Shown here in pieces: positions 16,074 through 25,598 of a DNA stretch of 64,000 nucleotides. Source of the DNA: Paraconexibacter sp040581415 (GTDB taxonomy: Bacteria > Actinomycetota > Thermoleophilia > Solirubrobacterales > Solirubrobacteraceae); NCBI RefSeq assembly GCF_040581415.1, contig NZ_CP114014.1, positions 4,960,001-5,024,000 of the forward strand, in the 5' to 3' direction. Made by a program: the position numbers and the translations under genes. The notes beneath the pieces were generated by a model that worked only from the letters and a program-made list of their open reading frames with translations, was not told the origin of the DNA and did not search any database. Within the stretch, counting starts at the first letter, position 1. Every line of letters begins with the position of its first letter.

Positions 16074-19000
16074 ATGACCGAGCCGCCCGACCTGTCCAAC
16101 GCGAAGACGAGAGCCCAGGTCGAGCAGTGGCGCGATGACCTCCTTGACCTCTCCGGACGCAATCGACTCCTCCGTTTCCGGCACAACAAGGTCTCGTCGC
16201 TGGAGGTCCGCACCCCCAGCGCGCAGTCAGTCCTGGACCGCCTCATCACAGGACGCGCTGGCGGCTGGCGCATCTTCATCCCAGACGATCACGTCGAGAC
16301 GCCCGACGTCGACCCGACGGTGGCGGTGATTGGCGTCGGCGGGCCGCGCTCGCGGCCGGGCGAACCGTCCGCGATCGGCGCGACGGTCCGCTCCCTTGCC
16401 GGTGATGCCGACGCTGGTGCGCATAACGCAAGCCTCCCCGTCCACCTCACGCTCGGTGCGATTCAATGGCGCGACTACGACGTCACGCGCGCGGCGACGG
16501 TCCTGCACGTCGGTGCGCGGATCCGCCGCCAGGGATCGGGCTGGCGGTTGATCCTCGAGGACCGCGAGCTGCGCATGAACGTCGCCCTGCTCGCACACTT
16601 CGAGCGCGAGTACGGCGTGACGTTGGGGTCTGAGCGCGGGCGACTGGAGAGCGCGGGGATCGCGGACTTCTTGCAGAGCCTTCGCACCGGGCTCGCCGCT
16701 GTCCACGCCCGGGTCGACGACCGTGTCGGCCTCATCGATCAGGCCGAGCACGACTGGCTGCTCGCCGGCGAGCTCGACCTCACGCCACGGGTGCTCATTA
16801 CCACCGGGCCTCGCGACGGCATTCTGGGCGGGCTCGTGGCGGCCGGGGAAGGTGGCCTTCCGTTGATCGCAACTAACCGGGTGCTGCAGGCCAGCGGCCC
16901 TCCGCCACGGACGCCGAACGAGAACGAGCTCGAAACCACGAAGCGCCTCGCGAAGGACGTGCGCGCAGCCGCCGCCGCGCTCGACCGTCGCGCCACGCAG
17001 GAGTTCATGGACAAGGGCCTTTGGGTCCTCTACCTCGGCGTCGGCATGCTGCACTGGTCCGATCCGGCCGACGGCCGCGCGGAGTTCCAAGACAGCCCGC
17101 TGCTCCTCGTCCCGGTGCGCCTCAGTTCGCTCAACCGCGGCGCCGGCTGGAAGCTCGAGGCGACTGAGGACGAGCCGCTCGTCAACCCCGCCCTCTGGCT
17201 GAAGCTCGAGAACGAGCTCGAGATCGAGCTGCCGCCCATCGACGAAGGGGAGCCGATCGACGTCGCCGAGCTGCTCGGCCACGTGCGTGAAGCAACCGGC
17301 GGTCACCCCGAGTGGACCGTTGAGGAACGCGTCGTCCTCTCGACGTTCTCCTTTCACAAGGAGGTCATGTATCGCGACCTCCGCGACAACCTGGAGACCA
17401 TCGTTGAGCACCCGGTCGTCGCGTCGCTCGCCCGTGACCCGGCGACCGGCCCCGGACCGGTGAGCTTCGACTTCGAGCCGGTCGCGGAGGACGCCGTCGA
17501 CACCGACGCGCCGCCCGAGCGCGTCACGACCATCCTCGATGCCGACGCGAGTCAGCGGCAGTGCATCCTGGCGGCCCGCGCCGGTCACTCGTTCGTGATG
17601 GACGGCCCTCCGGGCACCGGGAAGAGCCAGACGATCGCAAACATGATCGCCGAGCTCATCGCGGACGGGAAGACCGTCCTTTTCGTCAGCGAGAAGGCGG
17701 CAGCGCTGGACGTCGTCCACAACCGCCTCTCGCTGGTCGGCTTGGACGAGTACGTCCTGGAGCTGCACAGCCACAAGACGACGCGGCCGGTCGTTGCGAA
17801 GGCGCTCGGCGCGTCGCTGATGCGCAAACCGCGCCCGATGCCAAAGCTCAGTGACGGCGATCTGCGGCGGGCCGGCGAACGGCGCGAGGGGCTCACCGCG
17901 TATACCCGCTGGCTCAACACCCCTCTGCCTGAGTTCGACGGACAGAGTCTGCACAGCCTGCTCGGCCAGATCGCAGAGCTGCAGCACCTTCCGCAGGCCC
18001 CGATCGCGCGCGAGCGCCTGTCGTCGGCCGACGAGGTCGCGACGGTCCGTGAGGCGGCCAAGCAGCTCCGGGCCAATTGGTCCGTCGTCGAGCGCGGCGC
18101 GAACTTTGAGTGGCGCGAGACCACGATTGCGGCGTGGGGCGCCGGAGTCGAGCAGCGCGTTCTGGCCAGCCTCGAAGAGTTGGAGGCCGCGCTTGCCGGG
18201 CTCGCCGAGGCCAGCGCAGACGCGACCTCGGACCTGGCCCTCGACCCGGTGGAGCGTGCAGGCGGTATCGAGGGCCTCATCAGGCTGCTCGTCACCGTGG
18301 GAGCACGTCCGGGGCATATCGAACCGCGCTGGCTCGGGCGGGAGTCGCTGGCGCAGCTGGCGATGGTGAGCAACGAGGTCGCCGATCGGGCGGGGCGGCG
18401 CATGGAGACGGTCGCCCGACTGCACGCCCAGGTGGGTGCGGCGTGGCCGCGGTTCTCGCCGCCGACGGAGGCGCCGTCGATCGACGGGCTGCCGCTCATT
18501 CACGTGGAGCTCAACGCGGCTGGGCTACGCCGTCTGGCGCAGCAGGCGCAGGACGCTGGCGCGGCGCTTGACATCCTTATTCCACTCGCCCGGGATGCCG
18601 CCGCCCAGTTCGGCCTGCAGACCAGCGCCGTCGACCTGAATATGGCGGCTCGCCTCGTCGAGCTTCACGCGATCGCGGCCTCAGCTGCCCGCCCGAATGC
18701 TGCGTGGCTCGCCGATGCCACGTCTCAGGAGCGCGCTCGCGAGGCTGTCCGGGAGCTCCGCCCGAAGCTCGAGCTGCTCCGTGAGGTCCGCGCCGGCGCG
18801 CAGGACTTTGAAGAGTCCGTGCTCGAGCTCGATCTAGTCGAGCTCAAGCGCCGCTTCACCGAAGAGCACACGGGCTTCAGCAAGCTCGGCGCGGCATACC
18901 GCACCGACCGTGACCTCCTGGCGGCAACCGCACCTGGCCTCAAGCCCAAGGAGGCGATCGCCCGCCTCGACCATGCGCTTGCCTGGCGGGCCGCCCATCG

Positions 19001-22000
19001 CGAGCTGGCCGCGAGCACCGCGGCGATCGACGCGCTCGTGGACGCGTGGTCGGGCATCGAGACCGACCTCGACCGACTCGAGCTGAGCACGTCGAACGCT
19101 GCACGAGCGCTGGAACTCGCGGGTAGTGACATCGCCGATCCACGGCGATTCGCGAGCGTCGTCGGTGGCGGCGCCGGCATTCACGATCTCCAGGCCCGGC
19201 GGCGCAGTCTTGATGACGCGCTCGCTCCAGCCCTCGCGGAAACGGCCGGTGCAGCGCCGGAGTTACAAGCAACGGAGCTGCGCGAGCTCCGGGCTGGGCT
19301 GACGGAGACAGCTGTGCGGCTGGTCCCGCTCCAGGCGCTAGTCGAGCACGCCGATATCGTGCGCGGTTCTGCGGGCACGCTCGCGTCGGCCGTCGAGGCG
19401 GTCGCCGCCCGCGGCGCGCTCGACGCCGTCGAGCATGAGCACGCGGAACGACACGACACGGTGATCGACGTTCTTGGCGAACGCTGGAGCACTATCGAGC
19501 CCGACGTGCCGGAGTTGCTCACCGCGGTCGAGTGGGCGCGGTCCGTCCGCAGCGCGCTTGACGGCCCGGCGCGTCCGCGTACCGCTGAACTCCTTGCCAC
19601 CGCGACCGTCGGCGTCGACGCACTCGAAACGGCGTGGCGTCGCTACCTCGCAGCGGAGCAGTCGCTGCTGACGGAGTTCGAGGATGGCCGCCGCGCCGAC
19701 CTTCGCGATGACCTGCGCGGCGACCACGACGACGCCCTCGCCTTGATGAGGCGCTTGCGCGACGAGCGGGGCGACATCGAGGTCTGGATCGGCTTCGCCC
19801 GGGCCAAGGCTGCCATCGACGCGCGAGGTTTGGCTGAGGCCGTCGCGTTCTGCGAGCGGCGCCCCGTGAGCGCTTCCGACCTCGTCGACGTGTTGCTGCG
19901 AGCGGCGCTGGAGAGCGTCGCCGACGACGTGCTCGGGCGGACGCAGTATGTGCTGACCTCCTCCGAGCGCGACCGGCTCGTCCGTGAGTTCGCCGAGGAC
20001 GACCGGCGCGTGATCGCCGATGCCAACCATCGCGTGATGGCCGCCGCCAACGCCCGGCGGCCGAACACGATCCTCGGGGTCGCCGCGGTCATCCAGAGTG
20101 AAGCGGCGAAGAAGCGCCGGCACATGCCCGTCGCGGAACTCCTGAAGCGAACGGCCCTGGTCGCCCAGGCCCTCAAGCCCTGCTTCATGATGAGCCCGCT
20201 GTCGGTGAGCCAGTTCCTGTCTCCGGAGATGCGGTTCGACGTCGTCATCTTTGACGAGGCTTCCCAGGTGACGCCGTCCGACGCGGTCAACGCGCTCTAC
20301 CGGGGCCGCGCGATGATCGTCGCCGGGGACCAGAAGCAGCTGCCGCCGACGAACTTCTTCCAGCAGACCACCGACGAGTCCGACGAATGGACCGACGAGA
20401 GCCTGAAGGACTTCGACAGCGTGCTCGACCTTGCGAAGGGCGCGGGCGCGTATCGGTCCCTCTCATTGCGCTGGCACTACCGCTCCCGGCACGAGCATCT
20501 CATCGCGTTCTCGAACCACCGCTTCTACGGCGGTGAGCTCGTGACCTTCCCTGGCCCCGTCGAGGAGAGCGACGCCCTCGGCGTCGCTCTCGTACCAGTC
20601 GAGGGCGTGTATCGACGCGGCACCTCGCGGGACAATCCTGTCGAGGCGGCGGCGATTGTCGACCGGATCTTCTTCCACGCCGATGCTGGCTCGCGGTCGA
20701 TCGGCGTCGTGGCCTTCTCTGAGGCGCAGGCGTCGTACATCGAGGAGCTCCTCCGGCGGGACGCTCGACGCGAGGATGAAGGCTACGCCTGGATGTTTGC
20801 GGAGGATCGCCTCGGCGGCCTGTTCGTCAAGAACCTCGAGAACGTCCAGGGCGATGAACGTGACGTCATCCTCTTCTCCGTCGGCTACGGCCCGGACGAG
20901 AACGGCAAGCTCACAAACACCTTCGGCCCGCTCAACCGCGACGGCGGCTGGCGCCGGCTCAACGTCGCCGTGACCCGTGCGCGGCGCCGCGTCGAGATCG
21001 TGTGCTCGTTCAGCCCTGAGCTCATGCCCCCGTCGACCAATCGCGGCGTCACCGAGCTCGCGCGGTACCTCGACTACGCGGCGCGGGGGCCGGTTGCCCT
21101 AGCAATCGACGTGCCCGAAGGCGAGGCAGCCGAGGTGGAGAGTCCGTTCGAGGACGCCGTGCTCCGCGTCGTGCGCGGTTGGGGCTACGACGTGGTACCG
21201 CAGGTTGGTACGGCAGGTTTCCGTGTCGACCTCGGTGTCCGGTCCCAGACGAATGCCCGAGCTTTCAGTCTCGGCATCGAGTGCGACGGCGCGATGTACC
21301 ACTCGTCGCGCACCGCTCGCGATCGCGACCGGCTGCGACAGGAGATCCTCGAAGGCCTCGGTTGGTCGCTGCATCGCATCTGGGGACCAAGCTGGTATCG
21401 GGATCGTCCAGGCGAGGAGGCGCGGCTCAAGCGAGCGATCGAGCGGGCCCAACGGGGATCCTTCGCGCCGTCCGCGGTGGAGGTCGACCTCGAGCGCCGC
21501 CGACCGGACCTCGTTTACGACGAGCTCGACCTCGACGCTCCGCCTGTCTGGTCCACGCCCTACCGGGTCGCCGCGCTCCCGTTCCCCCAGTCGGTCGATG
21601 TCACTCCGAGCGCTGCCTCCGACATTCGCCGGTTCGTGATGCTCATCGTCGAGGACGAGGGTCCGATCACGGACGACCTCCTGATCCGGCGCACCGTCGG
21701 CGCGTGGGACGTCTCGGTCACTGAGCGCCGACGTCGCACGGTCGATTCGATCGTCAACACCCTTGTGGGGGCAAAGGCCCTCGTTCGCGAGCCCGGCTAC
21801 TTGCGGCTGCCCGAGCAGACGAGCGTGCCGGTCCGCGTGCCGAGCCCGATGGACGACAGGACGCGGCGTGACGTGAAGCACGTCCCGATCGTGGAGTTGG
21901 CTGAAGCACTCGTGCTGTTGGCGACCGAGGCGGGAGCGGTCGACCTCGATGACCTCCAGGCGAAGGCCGCCCGCATCTACGGCTGGGCGCGTCGCGGGCC

Positions 22001-22100
22001 GGCGATCCAGAACGCGCTTGAGCGTGCGATCGATGCGTTGATTCGCGAAGACCGACTGGTTCGCGCAAGCGACGGCACTGTAGGCCTTCCAACGATCTGA
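16074..22100 (+). CDS. DUF4011-SF1 helicase-Vsr/PD-(D/E)XK-like nuclease-DUF3320 protein
   Basis: A 2008-aa protein. Domains in order: DUF4011 at the N-terminus (WRDDLLDLSGRNRLLRFR); SF1 helicase half with Walker A GPPGTGKSQ at about 510; a helical insert of roughly 800 residues; second helicase half with FDEASQVTPSDA at about 1393, LRWHYRSRHE, NVQGDERDVI and NVAVTRARRR. A Vsr-like (MTES_1575-type) nuclease domain follows at about 1690-1795, with E in SPFEDAVL, D in FRVDLGV and ExD in GIECDGAMYH. A DUF3320-like tail with winged-helix character starts near 1830. From memory, this DUF4011-helicase-Vsr layout was reported among tested antiphage genes (Hhe). It should unwind and cut foreign or damaged DNA. 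It follows sbcC by 102 nt on the same strand. The RBS is weak. Confidence 0.85.
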   Translation: MTEPPDLSNAKTRAQVEQWRDDLLDLSGRNRLLRFRHNKVSSLEVRTPSAQSVLDRLITGRAGGWRIFIPDDHVETPDVDPTVAVIGVGGPRSRPGEPSAIGATVRSLAGDADAGAHNASLPVHLTLGAIQWRDYDVTRAATVLHVGARIRRQGSGWRLILEDRELRMNVALLAHFEREYGVTLGSERGRLESAGIADFLQSLRTGLAAVHARVDDRVGLIDQAEHDWLLAGELDLTPRVLITTGPRDGILGGLVAAGEGGLPLIATNRVLQASGPPPRTPNENELETTKRLAKDVRAAAAALDRRATQEFMDKGLWVLYLGVGMLHWSDPADGRAEFQDSPLLLVPVRLSSLNRGAGWKLEATEDEPLVNPALWLKLENELEIELPPIDEGEPIDVAELLGHVREATGGHPEWTVEERVVLSTFSFHKEVMYRDLRDNLETIVEHPVVASLARDPATGPGPVSFDFEPVAEDAVDTDAPPERVTTILDADASQRQCILAARAGHSFVMDGPPGTGKSQTIANMIAELIADGKTVLFVSEKAAALDVVHNRLSLVGLDEYVLELHSHKTTRPVVAKALGASLMRKPRPMPKLSDGDLRRAGERREGLTAYTRWLNTPLPEFDGQSLHSLLGQIAELQHLPQAPIARERLSSADEVATVREAAKQLRANWSVVERGANFEWRETTIAAWGAGVEQRVLASLEELEAALAGLAEASADATSDLALDPVERAGGIEGLIRLLVTVGARPGHIEPRWLGRESLAQLAMVSNEVADRAGRRMETVARLHAQVGAAWPRFSPPTEAPSIDGLPLIHVELNAAGLRRLAQQAQDAGAALDILIPLARDAAAQFGLQTSAVDLNMAARLVELHAIAASAARPNAAWLADATSQERAREAVRELRPKLELLREVRAGAQDFEESVLELDLVELKRRFTEEHTGFSKLGAAYRTDRDLLAATAPGLKPKEAIARLDHALAWRAAHRELAASTAAIDALVDAWSGIETDLDRLELSTSNAARALELAGSDIADPRRFASVVGGGAGIHDLQARRRSLDDALAPALAETAGAAPELQATELRELRAGLTETAVRLVPLQALVEHADIVRGSAGTLASAVEAVAARGALDAVEHEHAERHDTVIDVLGERWSTIEPDVPELLTAVEWARSVRSALDGPARPRTAELLATATVGVDALETAWRRYLAAEQSLLTEFEDGRRADLRDDLRGDHDDALALMRRLRDERGDIEVWIGFARAKAAIDARGLAEAVAFCERRPVSASDLVDVLLRAALESVADDVLGRTQYVLTSSERDRLVREFAEDDRRVIADANHRVMAAANARRPNTILGVAAVIQSEAAKKRRHMPVAELLKRTALVAQALKPCFMMSPLSVSQFLSPEMRFDVVIFDEASQVTPSDAVNALYRGRAMIVAGDQKQLPPTNFFQQTTDESDEWTDESLKDFDSVLDLAKGAGAYRSLSLRWHYRSRHEHLIAFSNHRFYGGELVTFPGPVEESDALGVALVPVEGVYRRGTSRDNPVEAAAIVDRIFFHADAGSRSIGVVAFSEAQASYIEELLRRDARREDEGYAWMFAEDRLGGLFVKNLENVQGDERDVILFSVGYGPDENGKLTNTFGPLNRDGGWRRLNVAVTRARRRVEIVCSFSPELMPPSTNRGVTELARYLDYAARGPVALAIDVPEGEAAEVESPFEDAVLRVVRGWGYDVVPQVGTAGFRVDLGVRSQTNARAFSLGIECDGAMYHSSRTARDRDRLRQEILEGLGWSLHRIWGPSWYRDRPGEEARLKRAIERAQRGSFAPSAVEVDLERRRPDLVYDELDLDAPPVWSTPYRVAALPFPQSVDVTPSAASDIRRFVMLIVEDEGPITDDLLIRRTVGAWDVSVTERRRRTVDSIVNTLVGAKALVREPGYLRLPEQTSVPVRVPSPMDDRTRRDVKHVPIVELAEALVLLATEAGAVDLDDLQAKAARIYGWARRGPAIQNALERAIDALIREDRLVRASDGTVGLPTI

Positions 22101-22226
22101 TCATCGAAGAGCTCGTCCTTACATGGCCGAGAATCGAGGTATAACGCGTGAACGAGCGAAGCCGCTACGGCATCACGGCTCGAGCTTGAGGCAGCAAGAC
22201 CGCACTCGCCGTGAGCTGCGTGCAGG

Positions 22227-22676
22227 TCACTCAGGGTCCCACTCAGCGTAAGTCGTACCTGCCATCAGCTGCGCCATATTCACATCGTCCGGCGTCGAGA
22301 AGCGCAGCGACGTCAGGGCATTCATGAACTCCGTTCTCTGAAGATCGTCGCCGAGCAGATTGACTTGTGCCATCAGCTCGTCGTCGTCGTCGACGTAATA
22401 CGTCACGAAGGGACTCGAGTAGTTGAGGCGGTTTACCTCGGCCAGAACGCGCAGCCGTTGCATGTCAGTGGTTATTTGGGCCTCGAGCACGAGCCGCGCT
22501 CGCATGATCACCATGCTGCTCGAACCCTCGCTGAAAACCAGGACCGCGACCGAAATGGTCACCTCCTCAAGCGGAACGAACAGAACGTCACCCGAAGAGC
22601 CCTCGGAGAAATCAATTCCCTCGCGGGCCAGCATGCCTGCCATCCGGTCTAGGAGGTCTTCTTTCGTGGGTGACAT
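22227..22676 (-). CDS. YbjN-like / type III chaperone-fold protein
   Basis: A 149-aa acidic protein from ATG 22676. A GAAAGGA ribosome site 5-6 nt upstream decides this start over ATG 22718. The layout resembles YbjN-domain proteins of the secretion-chaperone fold: ...LREGI..., beta-rich middle (LFVPLEEVTISVAVLVFSEG), LAEVNRLNYSSPFVTYYVDD, then ELMAQVNLLGDD. These are adaptor-like proteins of unclear role. It faces away from the DUF4011 gene and is probably monocistronic. Confidence 0.55.
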   Translation of the reverse strand: MSPTKEDLLDRMAGMLAREGIDFSEGSSGDVLFVPLEEVTISVAVLVFSEGSSSMVIMRARLVLEAQITTDMQRLRVLAEVNRLNYSSPFVTYYVDDDDELMAQVNLLGDDLQRTEFMNALTSLRFSTPDDVNMAQLMAGTTYAEWDPE

Positions 22677-22990
22677 TGCGATCCTTTCGGGGAACTTGGA
22701 CGAGCGACCACTCCGCACGCCAACAACTTACCGGCGGGCCGACCGCGACTGCCAACGACGTCAGGACCCGCCGGGTCACCCCGCATTGGTGCGCCTTTCC
22801 GCTCTCTGCAACCGACGCGCGATCAGTAAATCGACCGTGTCAACTCCACGATGGGCCGAGCGACGGCGGACCTCGGCTGCGTCGTTGCGCGCGCCATGAT
22901 GAGATCTGCTTGTCAGGTTGGGGTCGGCTTCGACGACCTTCATGCCGATGAGATTTGGACCATGCTGAAGTCGTCGACCCGTCCCGCGTA

Positions 22991-23833
22991 ATGCCGAAGC
23001 CCAGAGGGTCCGTCGGGTTCTGGCGAGGGGACCCCTCCGCCAGGGTCGAGCTGCAGCGTCCACCCGATCGCTGGACCGGCACCTTGGTCGACAACTGGTC
23101 GCCGGCGACTATCGCCGGCCTCCGGCGCGAGCTGATATCCCAGCGTCGTCAGAAGCCCAAGATCTCTGACGGAGCGCTTTCCAGCATCGCAAACGACTGG
23201 CTGCGGGACCGCGAGCAGCTGAGCCACGCGCGCGGCACTGGGACCAAGCGCAAGAAGCCTGCGAAGGCTAGGAGCGTCAGCCCGCGCGTAACCGCCGAGC
23301 ACGTCAAGCTGCTGCTTCACCCTCCGGCGCAACCGAAACGGCGGAAGGGAGCCTCCAGAGCGCAGCCGAAGGCGCCCCAATCGGCTCCCCGCCCAACATC
23401 GCTTTCGGGCGATGAGATGGCCCGCATCGTCGCCGGCAGCGCCGGCACTGTCCGGGGCACGACCAACAAGGGCACTGAATCGTCACCGGCACGGCCCGCC
23501 GGCGCACGCGTCAAAGTCCGCATTCACGCAGGCATCGGGACGTACGGGGCGGTCGTTGCCTGGAACTTCATCCGCCACGCACGTTCTGTGCACCTAGTCA
23601 TATGCGACCGCGACGGGGCTCGATTGCACGAGTTCGAGCGGGCTATTGACGAGCGACACGTTCGGTTCCCGCCTCCTCCAGGTGGTGAGTTCACTGTGAG
23701 AGCGATGTTCCTGGGCGAGTCTGGCCAACGGCTGGCCAACGCGACGGCCCGTCACCCCCGGCGCAACGCGACCCGCAAGAGCACCAAGAAGACGCGGCCT
23801 CAGCGGAACACGAGTCGACCCACCGCTAATTAA
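22991..23833 (+). CDS. Unknown basic protein
   Basis: A 280-aa protein from ATG 22991 (TTG 22955 is the longer option). It is rich in Arg, Lys and Pro. The middle (about 80-150) is low-complexity basic linker; the C-terminal third (RVKVRIHAGIGTYGAVVAWN, then FIRHARSVHLVICDRDGARL) looks folded, with alternating beta-like strands, and ends in a basic tail. I recognise no family. The basic tail suggests nucleic-acid binding, and nothing more can be said. Confidence 0.4.
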   Translation: MPKPRGSVGFWRGDPSARVELQRPPDRWTGTLVDNWSPATIAGLRRELISQRRQKPKISDGALSSIANDWLRDREQLSHARGTGTKRKKPAKARSVSPRVTAEHVKLLLHPPAQPKRRKGASRAQPKAPQSAPRPTSLSGDEMARIVAGSAGTVRGTTNKGTESSPARPAGARVKVRIHAGIGTYGAVVAWNFIRHARSVHLVICDRDGARLHEFERAIDERHVRFPPPPGGEFTVRAMFLGESGQRLANATARHPRRNATRKSTKKTRPQRNTSRPTAN

Positions 23834-23852
23834 GTAGGTGGTGGGACCGCTT

Positions 23853-23948
23853 ATGCCGACTCTGCTGCTTCCGATCAAGGGCAACTGCGGCCTTGGCGTG
23901 CGGGACGTCGACGAGCTGATGGCCTTCGCCGCCAAGGTGACGGGATGA
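23853..23948 (+). pseudogene. Short remnant ORF upstream of cREC gene
   Basis: A 31-codon frame (MPTLLLPIKGNCGLGVRDVD, then ELMAFAAKVTG) whose stop overlaps the cREC start as ATGA. The same tail recurs before the second cREC copy (31191-31239) as DV-TLMAFAAEVAG-stop with an in-frame 3-nt difference, again ending in ATGA. Conservation in the reading frame suggests the last codons of a lost upstream gene that was once coupled to cREC. It could also be a leader peptide. Confidence 0.4.
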
Positions 23949-24331
23949 CCAGCGAGATCCGCGTCTGGCTCGACGACGACCTCGTCGACCGTCCCGCGCC
24001 GGCCGGCTGGACCCACGCCGTCACCGCGTGGGAGGCGATCGAGCTGCTCGACACCGGGACGGTCGTCGAGCTCTCGCTGGACCACGACCTCGGTGACGAC
24101 GACCGCTGCGGCACCGGCAACACTGTCGTCAACTGGCTCGCGGAACAACAGGGCGTTTACGACCGCGTCCCCTGGCCGCGGGACGGCATCACGCTGCACA
24201 CGGCAAACGCCTCCGGGCGCGCGCGCATGGCAGCCGGAATCCGACACGAGGCCGGGCGTCGGCTGCGTGTGCGCGAGTCGTGCACCCCAGGCGGTAAGCC
24301 CGTGTTCCGCTTCGAACCGCGTCCGCAGTGA
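23945..24331 (+). CDS. cREC domain protein (cyclic-phosphate-processing receiver-like)
   Basis: A 128-aa protein fitting the cREC family, receiver-like domains predicted to process cyclic phosphates in nucleotide-based immunity or RNA repair. Seen: VWLDDD early, then WTHAVTAWEAIELLDTGTV, SLDHDLGDDD with the acidic and His residues of the predicted active site, TGNTVVNWLAEQ, and LHTANASGRARM. ATG 23945 overlaps the preceding short frame's stop. A degraded paralogue lies at 31236. The next gene on this strand is the HAD protein 1.3 kb away; the gene between runs the other way. Confidence 0.68.
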   Translation: MTSEIRVWLDDDLVDRPAPAGWTHAVTAWEAIELLDTGTVVELSLDHDLGDDDRCGTGNTVVNWLAEQQGVYDRVPWPRDGITLHTANASGRARMAAGIRHEAGRRLRVRESCTPGGKPVFRFEPRPQ

Positions 24332-24365
24332 CCGAAGCCGGTTCTCTCAGCAGAGCCCCGTGACG

Positions 24366-25481
24366 TCAGCCGCGCTTGAGCTTTTCGAGGAGCGCCGTCT
24401 CGAGCCGCTCGTCCTCGACGGCGAAGATCCCGTCGCGCGTCGCGAGCGCGTTGGAGATCACCTGACCCAGACGTTGATCGGGGTCGCGCTGCCACACCTG
24501 TTGAAGCAGCGCGATGACTCGCGGGATTCGGTCCGGATCGCGCGGGAGCCCCCACAGCGAGGGCGGGAGCAGGCGCACCTCCCGGGCGTCGGCCGCGAGC
24601 GCCAACAGCCACGGTGGCACGTCCCCGCCACCAAGCGCCGCTACCAGCGATGCGTGCGCGGCCTCGGCCTCGGGTCCCTTCAACATGGGGTCGGCGCGGA
24701 GGCAGTTCCAGGCGCTCGTCGCGGCCGCGTACCGCTCCCTCGTCGGCGCGAGGAACGCGAGGTCGACGACCACGTCATCACCCTGGAAGGCGACCACCTC
24801 AGCGTCGAGGATCTCGCAGCCGCACTCGTCGATGCGGAACACCGCGACCTGGCCAAAATCCCGGGCCAGGCCGAGCGCGTCGACGTCGTCGAGCGCACGG
24901 ATCGCCACGCCGACCTCGGGCGTGTGGTCACCCTCGGTGGGCCGCCCGACAGCGGGGGTGAACGACCACCCGCGCCGTTCGACGGCGGCTCGCAGCTCGG
25001 CGTCCGCCGCGGCATTCTGCTCGGCAGACCACTCCACCCCGGCTGGGTTATGCGCCGTGATGACGTGAAGGGAACCACCCTGCAGCGCCGCCGCGGGGAC
25101 CGGGGCGCCCGGCGTGAGCGCCGGAATCCCGTCGATGTCGATGGTCGTCCGCTGGTATGCGAGCCGCGCCGGCGGCGGGGCCGCCCGCCGCCAGATCGGA
25201 CCACCTCCCGGGCGGTCGGGTGGAACGGCCTTGGGATTCGAAGGGGCAGTCGATGACCCGCGTCCTATTGTTGGACGACCGGGACGCGTCTGGATCGACT
25301 CGATCGGCCAGCACCGCGCCACTTCGCACCCGCTGCGCACTTCCCGGCTCAGGTCGTCGGGGACCGAGAGCAGGTGCGGCACGCGGTGACGCATCGCTGC
25401 GAGCACGGCGTCAACGCTGTCGAACACCTCCCAACCGGCGGGGTGTTCGTCGCTTTCGGAACCCAGCCAGTAGCGCCTCAC
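24366..25481 (-). CDS. DUF3293-YihD-like (DUF1040) fusion protein
   Basis: A 371-aa frame from GTG 25481. The first ~65 residues (VRRYWLGSESDEHPAGWEVF ...) look like real protein. A Pro/Arg-rich stretch of doubtful quality follows. Next is a DUF3293-like domain (LHVITAHNPAG, then QNAAADAELRAAVERRGWSF) and a C-terminal domain with RIPRVIALLQQVWQRDPDQR and IFAVEDERLETALLEKL, typical of the small YihD-like/DUF1040 proteins. Both families are uncharacterised. The doubtful middle means two overlapping genes or a frame error are possible. It sits between the cREC and HAD genes on the opposite strand and has no counterpart in the second cassette. Confidence 0.55.
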   Translation of the reverse strand: MRRYWLGSESDEHPAGWEVFDSVDAVLAAMRHRVPHLLSVPDDLSREVRSGCEVARCWPIESIQTRPGRPTIGRGSSTAPSNPKAVPPDRPGGGPIWRRAAPPPARLAYQRTTIDIDGIPALTPGAPVPAAALQGGSLHVITAHNPAGVEWSAEQNAAADAELRAAVERRGWSFTPAVGRPTEGDHTPEVGVAIRALDDVDALGLARDFGQVAVFRIDECGCEILDAEVVAFQGDDVVVDLAFLAPTRERYAAATSAWNCLRADPMLKGPEAEAAHASLVAALGGGDVPPWLLALAADAREVRLLPPSLWGLPRDPDRIPRVIALLQQVWQRDPDQRLGQVISNALATRDGIFAVEDERLETALLEKLKRG

Positions 25482-25598
25482 GGGCAGAGCTTCGCAGCGC
25501 GCAGGGGTGGGAAGTCGGAACCGCACCGGCGAGCTGTCACGGGTTGACCGCGCTCCGCGGGCGTCAGACTCCGATCGGTAACGCCGACCCGCGTCCTC

